Shown here: in pieces, positions 1 through 12,159 of the stretch
Position numbering within the stretch: position 1 is the first letter of the stretch
How the letters are laid out: every line of letters starts with the position of its first letter
Source of the DNA: Hippopus hippopus
Taxonomy: Eukaryota > Mollusca > Bivalvia > Cardiida > Cardiidae
Direction of reading: 5' to 3'
Assembly (NCBI GenBank): GCA_946811185.2
Contig: OX328106.1
Location: 30,812,426-30,876,425 of the forward strand
DNA: 64,000 nt
The notes under the pieces: model-generated
What the model was told of the DNA's origin: nothing
Seen by the model: only the letters and a program-made list of their open reading frames with translations
The model's database searches: none
Translations under genes and position numbers: made by a program

Positions 1-456
1 TATAATGGGAGAAAATACTGGTATCACATCCCCAAGCCTGTCCCCATATTATGGAAGTACTGGAAATGATAACTGTATATTTGATTGTTGTTTACTGAGT
101 TTTTGGAAAGAATCAAAACTTAAAGATGGGAAAAAAAAAAAAAAAAAAACAATGGAAATACTGTGGACAAGCTGGAAATCGAGTAAAGAAATTGAACTGA
201 TTTGAATGTAGAATAAAGATGTTTTCCTGATTTCTTATAACAGTGTTGAAAAGTGAACTAAAATAGTATTGAGGAAAACTGTTTATGTTTACAGCAGTTG
301 TGAAGCTATTTAATAATGGCTTGGATGATGATGATGATTAAGTTGGTAGTGCTGGATGTTGTAGCGGAGCCAGATTTCTTTGTTAGCGTGTCTTTTTAGC
401 GTTGTTTTAACTTGATGTCAGGTAAATGGCGCGGCCAGTGCTCTTGTAACAGTCTC

Positions 457-650
457 TCCAAACCACTGGCTGCTTTTCAAAATAACTTTAGTTGATAGAA
501 TGATCGGCATTAAGCATAGAATAAATCCTGCAACAATGAATATAATCGAACCTCGGACAGAAATTGGTATGGCTTGGGAATCTAATCTGCGACTGTATAG
601 GTTTTAAGCTATGTACTTTACCGACCAAGCAACTTGGCAAGACGATCTGA
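457..650 (-). mobile_element. tRNA-derived SINE
   Basis: Read on the minus strand, the element begins with a tRNA-like head. Box A resembles GTTGCTTGGTCGGT (complement of 619-632) and box B resembles GCAGATTAGATTCCC (complement of 576-590). The body ends in a block that recurs in all SINEs of this window, AAAGCAGCCAGTGG on the minus strand. Tail-side shared blocks of this kind are known from molluscan SINEs of the V-domain/RUDI type; assignment to that group is an inference. A GA tract abuts the head. Confidence 0.75.
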
Positions 651-652
651 GA

Positions 653-655
653 GAA

Positions 656-691
<36 letters not shown>
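653..691. repeat. (GA)n microsatellite
   Basis: Nearly pure GA dinucleotide run directly next to the SINE head. The equivalent positions in the other duplication units are 8099-8143 (longer) and 15065-15096. Comparable GA runs abut the SINEs at 4711-4733, 5783-5828, 7099-7133, 12764-12792 and 14064-14107. Several short spurious ORFs arise from it. Confidence 0.95.
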
Positions 692-693
<2 letters not shown>

Positions 694-819
694 TATTTGA
701 TTTTGACATGTTCACTTTTTTCCTGAAAGGTTGTTATGCTCGAGAAGAAATTGTAACATTTTGTGGAGAAAAACGATGTATAGTTGTGGATTGAAGGAAA
801 CAAAATAAAAGCTTTTTGG

Positions 820-945
820 AGGGGGATAACTTTTTACCGGTACGTTGCACAGAATTGTTCCCATTGGCACTGGCTGCTTTCCTCACACAACCTCGTCGAA
901 AGAATTACGAGCGCTGAGATAAGAATAAACCCCGTCGCAATAACT
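820..945 (-). mobile_element. SINE fragment, no tRNA head
   Basis: Carries the shared SINE body (TTGGCACTGGCTGCTTTCC... and GTCGCAATAACTGTCATCA) but lacks box A and box B. At ~950 it runs straight into the minisatellite phrase CTCAGTCTAAGAGATTGT. A second, shorter fragment with the same words lies at ~1258-1360. Copies in unit B are at ~8275-8400 and ~8705-8815. Confidence 0.6.
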
Positions 946-1369
946 GTCATCAATTCCACAGAGCATATTCTCAGTCTAAGAGATTGTATCCTCAGTCCGC
1001 AGGTTTTACTTTCACATCGGGAGATATATTTTCAGTCCGTTTTTATTTATTTCTGAAGAGTTGTTATGTGCGAGAAGAGATTGTAACTTTTTGTAAAGAA
1101 CAATGATGGAAAAAGGAAAATGTGTGAACACTGTAGATTTTAATGGCCATATGTTTAGAAATGTGCAGAAGTTAATTTTAAGGGGTTCGATATTTTCTGG
1201 ACAGTTTTGGATTCAATAAAAAAAGTTATAGGCTATTTGGAAGGAGATCAGTACTTTCTTTTACCAGTACTTCGCACAATATTGTTCCCATTGGCACTTA
1301 CTGCTTTCTTTTTCTGACGTCGTTAAGAAGAAACCCTGTCGCAATAACTGTCATCATTTCCATTAAACT

Positions 1370-2960
1370 TATTCTCAGTCTTGGAGATTTTATCCTTAGT
1401 CCGCAGGTTGTACTTTCACATCGGGAGAAATACATTTAGTGCGTAATACTGGCCCATTAGTCCTTACCATCGTCTTTAGTCTCATTTAACCCAATCTCAG
1501 TATGTACCCTCAATTCGTGAGATGAACCCTTAGCCCATGAGAGGAGTCAACAAACGCTTGAGAATCAACCAGTTTCTTATTTTTCTACTTCATTAGGCTG
1601 TACTCTTAGTCAATGAGATAAAGCTTACCTCTGGAAATTATTCGGTATGATCAACCACTTTTTGGTCCTTTGTATGTGCCTTTCTGTAAGATGTATCGTC
1701 GGTCTGTCAAATGTAAATGAAGATCCAGACACTTGTTTTTACTTTGAATTAAACCAAATGCCGTGCGTTAGCCCCTTCAGTCTGTTTGATTTACCTTTAG
1801 TCCAAGAGATGTACCTGCAGTTCGAGAAATATTTCTTCTTTTTGTTTGATTGAGTCTTACACCTTTAGCGGCTAGCTCTATATCGATTGAAATTGCTTTT
1901 AAATAGGTCCTAAGGCTGTATTTCCACCTTCCTGTGACTGCACAAGTTCCTAAGCCTGTACCCGCAGTCGGCGATTTCAAACCCACAGCACCTAAAACCA
2001 ACCCTCAGTCCGTTACAAGCATATCGATTGAGTCCTTGAGATTGTATCCTCAGTTCGTGGAATGTTTCCCCAGTCTATTTGATGTCCTCTTAGACGACTT
2101 TGAAATCGTACCTATAGTCAGTTGAATGTACCCCCAGGCCCTGAACCATCGGCCTCACTCAAATGGTACCATTTGCACAGTTTGCCTTTACACACTTTTC
2201 CTGATATGTACCCTAAATCTGTTAGGTGTAAGTTTAGAGAGTTTCCTAATTATAACTTTTCTTCCAGTCTTATAACATTAGTCAAAGCGTTGAACCCAAA
2301 GTTAGCAATGAAAACCCTTAGTCTATGAGATGCACCTCAGTCACTCGGATACACCATAAGGCCCTAAAGCTGTATTCTATCTTAAAATTTACCCGTTTTC
2401 AATTAGACTGTATCCCTTGCCCACTTGATGTACCCACAGTTCGAAGACGTGTCCTCTGTCCATTGGTTACTGAAACAGTCCGTTTTATGTTCTTATAGGA
2501 ATTGAGATGGTAGCCTTGATGAGTGAGATGTGTATCATTAAGCTATAAACCTGTGTCCTTTCAGAGATTTTACTCCCAACCTGTTAGCCTGCACCGCCAG
2601 TCGGTAAGATGTTCTTTTGGTTCCTTCTACTTTGTCTCAGACGGTGAAATACATTCTCAGTTCGATGTTCCCTCAAACCGTGAAACAATGTCCCTTCTAT
2701 TATTTCAACCCAATGCCGTATGCCTGTATCTATGGTAGGTTATATATTCTCTCAGTTCGACAGAGATACCCTCAGTATTTACAACTATGCCCTTACTCGT
2801 ATTTTAGCTCCAGTTGATTAGCTTGTTCTATCTGCTTCCTTTATATTTTAACCTAACTTAATTGAATGTACCTTCAGATGACGAACCTATGCCTGCACTT
2901 TTATTTCACCGATAACTCTTTGGCCTTTACTTCTTCATGACTTTAACCCTCAATCTAAAC
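1370..2960 (+). repeat. Highly degenerate ~20-24-bp minisatellite
   Basis: About 1.6 kb in which a phrase resembling GTACCCTCAGTCCGTGAGAT recurs roughly every 20-24 bases with many substitutions and indels. Clear examples start near 1405, 1500, 1795, 2040, 2105 and 2640. The ORFs that cross it share no domain and are best explained by the repeat. It is the largest single component of the duplicated unit. Confidence 0.7.
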
Positions 2961-2989
2961 GATCTGAAATAATGTATTCCCCCTCATTT

Positions 2990-3840
2990 TACTGTCATCT
3001 CGCTCTCTCTCTCTTTTTCATTTTGGTCTCTCTCTCTCTCTCTCTCTCTCAATCTCTCTCTCTTTCTCTCTCTCTCTCACTCTCGTTTCGCTATTTCTGT
3101 CTCTCTTCTCCTCTCTCTGTCTGTCCATCTCTTTCTTTTTCTCTCTTTCTCTCTCTCTCGTTTCGCTATTTCTGTCTGTCTTAACCTCTCTCTTTCCAAT
3201 CGCCGTCTGTCTGTCTCTTTTTCTCTCTTTCTCTCTCTCTCTGTCTGTCTCTCTTTCTGTCTCTGTCTCTCTGTCTCTCTCTCTCTTTTTCTCTCACTCT
3301 CTATCTTCTCTTTTCAGAACTCTTTGTCTTACTCTCTGCTCCTCATTTTTATCTTTCCCCCTACACTGATTTCCACTTTTAGTCTCTCTCTGTCGCTCTC
3401 TATCTCTCTCATTCTCTCTCTCTCTCTTTCTCTCTCGTTCTTTCTCTCTCTGTGTCTTTCTGGCTTTCTGTCTTTCCCTCGCTCTCTATTTCTCTCTCTA
3501 TCCCTTCCTATTTCTCTCCCTCCTCTTCATACATATCTCTCCTCTTTCTATCTATATCTCACTGCCTCCTTTCACACAGTCTCTCTATCTCTATTTCTCT
3601 CTGTGTCTCTTTCGCTATTCCACCATCTTCTGTCTCATTGTCTATCGTTCATTATTCTCTCACGTTCTCTCTGTCTGTCTATTTGTCTCTCTTAATTTCT
3701 TTGTCCTACTTGCAAACTTCTCTCTCTGTCTCTGTCCATCTATCCATGTCTTTCGCCTTCTGTCCCTCAAATTCTATCTATCTGTCTATCTATCTATGTA
3801 TCTACCTATCTCCATCCATCCATCCATCAATCCATTCATC
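2990..3840 (+). repeat. Polypyrimidine tract: (CT)n grading into TCTA/CATC repeats
   Basis: About 850 bases with almost no purines on this strand. It starts as TCTCTC runs, passes through TGTC-rich interspersed repeats, and ends in TATC and CATC tetranucleotide repeats. Six-frame translation gives Ser/Leu-rich pseudo-ORFs here, which are rejected as genes. Such mirror-symmetric homopurine/homopyrimidine DNA can form triplex (H-DNA) structure; that is known chemistry, not shown here. Confidence 0.95.
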
Positions 3841-4439
3841 TCTTTTGGCTGACTTCATATTGCAGCTGTGGTCTCCTTGTTGTGGCTCACGTTTATAGGA
3901 CTGTATTCTTGGACTATGATGTTTATCCTTTTCCTCCATAAAATGTACTTCCTACAATAAATTTAGCTTCCTTTTCTTCATACCTTCCTCAGTCTGTATG
4001 ATTGATCGTTTCTCAGTTGATATGATGCTGCCCCAGTCCGTAATTTTGAGTGTAATCTGCTTTGAAATACATGTAGATGAAGAACTATGTAGAATTCTGC
4101 ATTTGATCTTTTAGAATGAAATGTTAATGGTGTAACTGGCACAATTGAGACATCCTGGCAAGATCTTACAAAATTATGTAATCATCCTGTACAATTCTAC
4201 ATACGACCACTTTGAATATCGTATCAGCCTCAGCTATTTACCGTAAGAATGCCGAAAAAGCCAAGGTTCCTATTTTATGATCAAAAGCAGCTTGTTTATT
4301 GAAAATAATTCATAAACATTCACGTAAGATTCTTGATTCATTGATTGATTGAAGAGTGATAAACGCCGTTTGCAACATTATTTCAGTTTATATTGCGGCG
4401 CCCAGTGCACATATCTATTCTTTCCTGTAATTTCTTTTA

Positions 4440-4640
4440 CCAGTATTACGCACAGTATTCCTTCCAAGCCACTGGCTGCTTTCCCACATAACAGTCGTCG
4501 AAGCAATGGTCAACGTTGAGAGAGGAATGAATCCTATCGCAATGATTATAAGCAATCCTCGGAAAAAATTGACAGAGCCGGGAAACCAACCAACGACGCC
4601 CTGTTCTCAAGTCCTTTATGGTTTCTTTATCCAGTGCTCC
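4440..4640 (-). mobile_element. SINE copy (body plus weak head)
   Basis: Contains the shared block CCAAGCCACTGGCTGCTTTC, then GTCAACGTTGAGAGAGGAATG, GAATCCTATCGCAATGA and a degenerate head near GGGAAACCAACC. Box B is damaged. The counterpart in unit B is at ~11940-12140. The segment is followed directly by another SINE in unit A only. Confidence 0.65.
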
Positions 4641-5174
4641 ACAAAATATTATATCCACTGGCTGCTTTCTCACATACTCTACGTCATAAACATTAAAACA
4701 TTATTCAGCAGAGAGAGAGAGAGAGAGAGAGAGATATCCTGTCGCAATGAATATAATCAGTACTTGGAAAGAAATTTGCCGAGCTAGGAATTGGAACCAG
4801 CAATACCCTGGTCTCAAGTCCCATAGATTACCGACTGAGCTACCGATCTCGGCATTGTTTTATTTAGTGAAGGTTTAATAAACGTCATAAAGATTCGTTC
4901 AGCACGACCTTAGAAAGGAAGACTTGAAAAAATTGTTTGAATCAGGAAACAATGCTGGTTTCATGCCGCGTTTGCCCCACTACTTCAAAAGACAAATCTG
5001 ATTATTTGGGCCACGTTTAATTTATCGCCCTAGATGAAATTATAAGGGAGAATCTAGTTGTCTCTTGCCTTAGTTCAAATGGATTGACGATGTTCGAAGG
5101 AATTTAAGTTTATAGCAGATACATAGAGAGTTGAAAGTGTATTATTTCAGTCATATCAGTTACATGCATATCAG
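4638..5174 (-). mobile_element. Unit A-specific segment carrying a clear tRNA-derived SINE
   Basis: About 530 bases present in unit A and absent from unit B: the flanks ...CCAGTGCTCCACA and GCGTCATGTGCAC are adjacent at 12145-12175. The segment holds one of the best SINE heads in the window. On the minus strand box A is TAGCTCAGTCGGTAA (complement of 4828-4842) and box B is GGTTCCAATTCC (complement of 4787-4798). An internal GA run sits at 4711-4733. Whether unit A gained or unit B lost it cannot be told from two copies. Confidence 0.75.
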
Positions 5175-5780
5175 GGCGTCATGTGCACCTATCCATGCTG
5201 TGTTGGTATTTCATTTACCAGTACCTTGCACATTATTCCAAACCAACGGCTGCTTTCCTACATAACTGTTGTCGGGAAAAATATGTGAGCGATGAGAAAT
5301 TAATGAATCTTGTCGCAATGACTGTCATCAATCCTCGCATAAAAATTGCAACAGCTGGGGAATCGAACCTGAAAACTCCTAAGTTTAAGGCCTCGTACAT
5401 CATCAACTGAGCAACGAAGCTGAGAATTATGCTGATGAAGTTTTCTTTTGCAATTGATCAGATCTAACACGGAGCCATGTTAACGAAAATGAAAGTTATG
5501 AGCCCGATCTGACGACTTCAACATAATTTCAGTTATAATGCACGCACCTACTTATGGGTTATTGGAGTTTCTTTTACCGGTATTTTGCTTTTAACCTTTC
5601 CCAAACCACTGTTTGCTTTCAAACGTAGATCATTTGAAACATTGTTCAATGATGAGAGAAGAATGAATCCTGTCGCTTTGAACTTAATCTTGAAAAAGGA
5701 AATTAAATTAGCCGGCGAATCGAACTATAGTACCTTGAGTTTAAAGTTTGGAACATTACTTTGCCGCTGCCTTTAGTGAT

Positions 5781-5833
<53 letters not shown>

Positions 5834-7140
5834 GATTTTGAAATGTTTACTTTATTTCTCGAGGGTTGTTATGTGCGAGAAGAAATTGTAAGATTTTGTA
5901 AAGAAAAAATGATATCCAGTTATGTTGTGAATTTAAGGGGGAAAAATGTGAGCGATGAGAAATTAATGAATCTTGTCGCAATGACTGTCATCAAACCTCG
6001 CATAAAAATTGCAACAGCAGGGGAATCGAACCTGAAAACTCCTAGTTTAAGGCCTCGTACGTCGTGAACTGAGCAACTAAGCTGAGAATTATGCTGATGA
6101 AGTTTTCTTTTGCAACTGATCAGATCTTAAAGGGAGCCATGTTAACGAAAATGAAAGTTATGAGCCCGATCTGACGACTTGAACATAATTTCAGTTATAA
6201 TGGACGCTTCTACTTATGCGTTATTGGAGTTACTTTTACCGGTATTTTGCTTTTAACCTTTCCCAAACCACTGTTTGCTTTCAAACGTAGATCATTTGAA
6301 ACATTGTTCAATGATGAGAGAAGAATGAATCCTGTCGCTTTGAACTTAATCCTGAAAAAGGAAATTAGATTAGCCGGCGAATCGAAGTACAGAACCTTGG
6401 GTTTAAAGTCTGGAACATTGCTTTGCCACTGCCTTTATTGATGTTGGGAGGGAGAGAGAGAGAGTGTGTGTATTTGATTTTGAAATGTTTACTGTATTCC
6501 TGGAGGGTTGTTATTTGCGAGAAGAAATTGTAACATTTTGTAAAGAAAAATGATGTCCAGTTGTGTTGTGAATTGAAGGAAGGAAAAAAACTGCGAGCGA
6601 CGAGAAATTAATGAATCTTGTCGCAATGACTGTCATCAAACCTCGGATAAAAATTGCAACAGCTGGGGAATCGAACCTACGAACCCCAAGTTTCAGGCCT
6701 TTCACGTCATCAACTGAGCAACTAAACTGAGAATTATGCTGATGAAGTTTTCTTTTGCAATTGATCAGATCTTAAAGGGAGCCATGTTAACGAAAAATTA
6801 AAATTAGCCCGATCAGACGATTTCAACATAATTTGAGTTATATCGCACGCACTTATTTATGCGTTATTGGAGTTTCTTTTACCGGTACTTTGCTTTCAAC
6901 CTTTCCCAAACCATTGTTTGTTTTCAAACGTAGATTATTTGAAACGTTGGTGAACGATAAGAGAAGAATGAATCCTGTCGCAATGAACTTATACAATCCT
7001 GAAAAAAGAAAATTTGATTTGCCGGGGAATCGAACTATAGAGCCTTGGGTTTTACGTCTGGAACATTACTTTGCCGCTGCTTTTAGTGATGTTGGCAGAG
7101 AGAGAGGGAGGGAGAGTGAGAGAGAGAGAGGGAGTATTTG
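5160..7140 (-). repeat. Three-fold ~650-bp tandem array of SINE dimers (unit A)
   Basis: The marker GCTGAGAATTATGCTGATGA occurs at about 5420, 6082 and 6727, giving periods near 662 and 645 bases. Each period contains two SINE-like modules in the same orientation separated by a GA tract. One has the head GGTTCGATTCCCC (complement near 5357-5369) with box A resembling GTTGCTCAGTTGATG (complement near 5404-5420). The other is a degenerate copy with GCCGGCGAATCGAAC. The array is a tandem expansion of a SINE pair rather than independent insertions. Confidence 0.8.
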
Positions 7141-7909
7141 AATTTGAAATCTTTACTTTATTCTGGAAGGTTTTTATATGCGAGAAGAGATTGTAACATT
7201 TTGTAAAGAAAAATGATGTAGAATTGTGTTGTGAATTGAAGGAAAAAAGACCTATTTGGAAGGAGGCAAGGATATGTCATGTTTAGGAATCCTTGACACA
7301 ATTTGATTTTGTAAAGAAGTGGTGAAAAGCAAAGAAGTATGTTGCTGAAGTCTACTCCTGAAGTTGATCGATTCTTAGAGGGGACGTTGATAAGGTAAAC
7401 GAACAATATGTTTATGAGTCATGTTTGCAAGACCTTGGAGAGAAAGATCTTGTTATAATGGGAAAAAATACTGGTATCACATCCCCAAGCCTGTCCCCAT
7501 ATTATGGAAGTACTGGAAATGATAACTGTATATTTGATTGTTGTTTACTGAGTTTTTGGAAAGAATCAAAACTTAAAGATGGGAAAAAAAAAAAACCAAT
7601 GGAAATACTGTGGACAAGCTGGAAATCGAGTAAAGAAATTGAACTGATTTGAATGTAGAATAAAGATGTTTTCCTGATTTCTTATAACAGTGTTGAAAAG
7701 TGAACTAAAATAGTATTGAGGAAAACTGTTTAAGTTTACAGCAGTTGTGAAGCTATTTAATAATGGCTTGGATGATGATGATGATTAAGTTGGTAGTGCT
7801 GGATGTTGTAGCGGAGCCAGATTTCTTTGTTAGCGTGTCTTTATAGCGTTGTTTTAACTTGATGTCAGGTAAATGGCGCGGCCAGTGCTCTTGTAACAGT
7901 CTCTCCAAA

Positions 7910-8095
7910 CCACTGGCTGCTTTTCAAAATAACTTTAGTTGATAGAATGATCGGCATTAAGCATAGAATAAATCCTGCAACAATGAATATAATCGAACCT
8001 CGGACAGAAATTGGTATGGCTTGGGAATCTAATCTGCGACTGTATAGGTTTTGAGCCATGTACTTTACCGACCAAGCAACTTGGCAAGACGATCT

Positions 8096-8098
<3 letters not shown>
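7910..8098 (-). mobile_element. tRNA-derived SINE (unit B copy)
   Basis: Same element as 457-650, with the same tRNA-like head, now followed by a longer GA run at 8099-8143. Confidence 0.75.
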
Positions 8099-8146
<48 letters not shown>

Positions 8147-8829
8147 TATTTGATTTTGACATGTTCACTTTTTTCCGAAAAGGTTGTTATGCTCGAGAAG
8201 AAATTGTAACATTTTGTGGAGAAAAATGATGTACAGTTGTGGATTGAAGGAAAAAAAATAAAAGCTTTTTGGAGGGGGATAACTTTTTACCGGTACGTTG
8301 CACAGAATTGTTCCCATTGGCACTGGCTGCTTTGCTCACACAACCTCGTCGAAAGAATTACGAGCGCTGAGATAAGAATAAACCCCGTCGCAATAACTGT
8401 CATCAATTCCACAGAGCATATTCTCAGTCTAAGAGATTGTATCCTCAGTCCGCAGGTTTTACTTTCACATCGGGAGATATATTTTCAGTCCGTTTTTATC
8501 TATTTCTGAAGAGTTGTTATGTGCGAGAAGAGATTGTAACTTTTTGTAAAGAACAATGATGGAAAAAGGAAAATGTGTGAACACTGTAGATTTTAATGGC
8601 CATATGTTTAGAAATGTGCAGAAGTTAATTTTAAGGGGTTCAATATTTTCTGGACAGTTTTGGATTCAATAAAAAAAGTTATAGGCTATTTGGAAGGAGA
8701 TCGGTACTTTCTTTTACCAGTACTTCGCACAATATTGTTCCCATTGGCACTTACTGCTTTCTTTTTCTGACGTCGTTAAGAAGAAACCCTGTCGCAATAA
8801 CTGTCATCATTTCCATTAAACTTATTCTC

Positions 8830-10410
8830 AGTCTTGGAGATTTTATCCTTAGTCCGCAGGTTGTACTTTCACATCGGGAGAAATACATTTAGTGCGTAAT
8901 ACTGGCCCATTAGTCCTTACCATCGTCTTTAGTCTCATTTAACCCAATCTCAGTATGTACCCTCAATTCGTGAGATGAACCCTTAGCCCATGAGAGGAGT
9001 CAACCAACGCTCGAGAATCAACCAGTTTCTTATTTCTCTACTTCATTAGGCTGTACTCTAATTCAATGAGATAAAGCTTACCTCTGGAAATTATTCGATA
9101 TGATCAACCACTTTTTGGTCCTTTGTATGTGCCTTTCTGTAAGATGTATCGTCGGTCTGTCAAATGTAAATGAAGATCCAGACACTTGTTTTTACTTTGA
9201 ATTAAACCAAATGCCGTGCGTTAGCCCCTTCAGTCTGTTTGATTTACCTTTAGTCCAAGAGATATACCTGCAGTTCGAGGAATATTTCTTCTTTTTGTTT
9301 GATTGAGTCTTACACCTTTCGCGGCGAGCTCTATATCGATTGAAATTGCTTTTAAATAGGTCCTAAGGCTGTATTTCCACCTTCCTGTGACTGCACAAGT
9401 TCCTAAGCCTGTACCCGCAGTCGGCGATTTCAAACCCACAGCACCTAAAACCAACCCTCAGTCCGTTACAAGCATATCGATTGAGTCCTTGAGATTGTAT
9501 CCTCAGTTCGTGGAATGTTTCCCCAGTCTATTTCATGTCCTCTTAGACGACTTTGAAATCGTACCTATAATCAGTTAAATGTAACCCCAGGCCCTGAACC
9601 ATTGGCCTCACTCAAATGGTACCATTTGCACAGTTTGCCTTTACACACTTTTCCTGATATGTACCCTAAATCTGTTAGGTGTAAATTTAGAGAGTCTCCT
9701 AATTATAACTTTTCTTCGAGTCTTATAACATTAGTCAAAGCGTTGAACCCAAAGTTAGCAATGAAAACCCTTAGTCTATGAGATGCACCTCAGTCACTCG
9801 GATACACCATAAGGCCCTAAAGCTGTATTCTATCTTAAAATTTACCCGTTTTCAATTAGACTGTATCCCTTGCCCACTTGATGTACCTACAGTTGGAAGA
9901 TGTGACCTCTGTCCATCGGTTACTGCAACAGCCCGTTTTATGTTCTTATAGGAATTGAGATGGTAGCCTTGATGAGTGAGATGTGTATCATTAAGCTATA
10001 AAGCTGTGTCCTTTCAGAGATTTTACTCCCAACCTGTTAGCCTGCACCGCCAGTCGGTAAGATGTTCTTTTGGTTCCTTCTACTTTGTCTCAGACGGTGA
10101 AATACATTCTCAGTTCGATGTTCCCTCAAAACTTGAAACAATGTCCCTTCTATTATTTCAACCCAATGCCGTATACCTGTATCTATGGTAGGTTATATAT
10201 TCTCTCAGTTCGACAGAGATACCCTCAGTATTTACAACTATGCCCTTACTCGTATTTTAGCTCCAGTCGATTAGCTTGTTCTATCTGCTTCCTTTATATT
10301 TCAACCTAACTTAATTGAATGTACCTTCAGATGACGAACCTATGCCTACACATTTATTTCACCGATAACTCTCTGGCCTTTACTTCTTCAATCTAAACAG
10401 TCTGAAATAA
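8830..10410 (+). repeat. Degenerate ~20-24-bp minisatellite (unit B copy)
   Basis: Collinear with 1370-2960 and nearly identical, so the degeneration between repeats within each copy predates the 7-kb duplication. Confidence 0.7.
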
Positions 10411-10435
10411 TGTATTCACCCTCATTTTAATGTCA

Positions 10436-10476
10436 TCTCGCTCGCGCTCTCTCTCTCTCCCTCCCCTTTTCATTTT

Positions 10477-10544
<68 letters not shown>

Positions 10545-11350
10545 CTCTCTCTTTCTCTCTCTCTCTCACTCTCGTTTCGCTATTTCTCTCTTCACATCTC
10601 TCTGTCTGTCCATCTCTTTCTTTCTCTCTCTCTCTCTCTCTCTCTTTTCGCTATTTCTGTCTCTCTTCACCTCTCTCTTCGCAATCGCCGTCTGTCGGTG
10701 TCTTTTTCTCTCTTTCTCTCTCTTTCTGTCTGTCTGTCTCTGTCTTTTTGTCTCTGTCTCTCTGTCTCCCTTTTTCTCTCACTCTCTATCTTCTCTTTTC
10801 AGGACTCTTTGTCTTTCTGTCTGCTCCTCATTTTTATCTTTCACCCTACACTGATTTCCACTTTTAGTCTCTCTCTGTCGCTCTCTATCTCATTCTCTCT
10901 CTCTCTCTCTGCCTCTCTCACTCTCTCTGTCTGTCTCGCTTTCTGTCTTTCCCACGCTCTCTATTTCTCTCTCTATCCCTTCCTATTTCTCTCCCTCCTC
11001 TTCGTAGATATATCTCCTCTTTCTATCTATATCTCACTGCCTCCTTTCACAAAGTCTCTCTATCTCTATTTCTCTCTGTGTCTCTTTCGCTATTCCACCA
11101 TCTTCTGTCTCATTGTCTATCGTTCATTATTCTCTCACGTTCTCTCTGTCTGTCTATTTGTCTCCCTTTATTTCTTTGTCCTATCTGCAAACTTCTGTCT
11201 CTGTCCATCTATCCATCTCTTTCGCCTTCTGTCCCTCAAATTCTATCTATCTGTCTATCTATCTATGTATCTACCTATCTCCATCCATCCATCCATTATC
11301 TATCTATGTATCTACCTATCTCCATCCATCCATCCATGTATCAATCCATT
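10436..11350 (+). repeat. Polypyrimidine tract (unit B copy)
   Basis: Counterpart of 2990-3840 with different CT-run lengths and an extra TATC/CATC block near 11290-11335. Serine/leucine-rich ORFs of up to 222 codons arise here by simple-sequence translation and are not genes. Confidence 0.95.
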
Positions 11351-11939
11351 CATCTCTTTTGGCTGACTTCATATTGCAGCTGTGGTCTCGTTGTTGTGGC
11401 TCACGTTTATAGGACTGTATTCTTGGACTATGATGTTTATCCTTTTCCTCCAAAAAATGTACTTCCTGTAATAAATTGAGCTTCCTTTTCTTCATACCTT
11501 CCTCAGTCTGTATGATTGATCGTTTCTCAGTTGATATGATGCTGCCTCAGTCCTTAATTTTGAGTGTAATCTGCTTTGAAATACATGTAGATGAAGAACT
11601 ATGTAGAATTCTGCATTTGGTCTTTTAGAATGAAATGTTAATGGTGTAACTGGCACAATTGAGACATCCTGGCAAGATCTTACAAAATTATGTGATCATC
11701 CTGTACATTTCTACATACGACCACTTTGAATATCCTATCAACCTCAGCTATTTACCGTTAGAATGCCGAAAAAGCCAAGGTTCCTATTTTATGATCATAA
11801 GCAACTTGTTTATTGAAAATAATTCATAAACATTCACGTAAAACTCTTGATTTATTGATTGACTGAAGAGTGATAAACGCCATTTGCAACATTATTTCAG
11901 TTTATATTGCGGCGCCTAGTGCACCTAGCTATTCTTTCC

Positions 11940-12145
11940 TGTAATTTTTTTTACCAGTATTACGCACAATATTCTTTCCAAGCCACTGGCTGCTTTCCCA
12001 CATAACAGTCGTCGAAACAATGGTCAACGTTGAGAGAGGAATGAATCCTATCGAAATCACTATAAGCAATCCTAAGAAAAAATTAACCGAGCCGGGAAAC
12101 CAACCAACGACGCCCTGTTCTCAAGTCCTTTATGGTTTCTTTATC
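11940..12145 (-). mobile_element. SINE copy (unit B)
   Basis: Counterpart of 4440-4640 with the shared block CCAAGCCACTGGCTGCTTTC. Here it runs directly into the next SINE module at ~12160 without the unit A-specific segment. Confidence 0.65.
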
Positions 12146-12159
12146 CAGTGCTCCACACA

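Larger units (their letters stand above)
1..7453 (+). repeat. Segmental tandem duplication, unit A (7453 bp)
   Basis: The sequence from base 1 restarts at 7454 and again at 14428 with very high identity (TATAATGGGA / AAAATACTGG... in each). In order, unit A holds a SINE, a GA tract, a second SINE fragment, a degenerate minisatellite, a long pyrimidine tract, further SINEs, and a three-fold ~650-bp SINE array. No credible protein gene is present. Ser/Leu-rich ORFs here are translations of CT repeats. The array probably continues to the left of the window, because base 1 lies inside the unit. Confidence 0.93.

Noticed and set aside
488..803. Minus-strand ORFs with SLSLSLS stretches
   Set aside because: They cross the SINE head and GA tract; the duplicates at 7935-8168 change length with the microsatellite.
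2972..3898. Overlapping Ser/Leu-rich ORFs of 70-148 codons
   Set aside because: They translate the (CT)n and TATC/CATC tract; composition follows the repeat and no domain is present. The same applies to 10430-11479 (up to 222 codons).
4787..4860. Possible genuine tRNA gene (minus strand)
   Set aside because: Clear promoter boxes but no closing acceptor stem; continuous with a SINE body.
5183..7141. Repeated ORFs of 62-102 codons such as RRMNPVALNL-containing frames
   Set aside because: They are chance frames in the SINE array, repeated because the DNA is repeated; tRNA boxes on the opposite strand explain the conservation.
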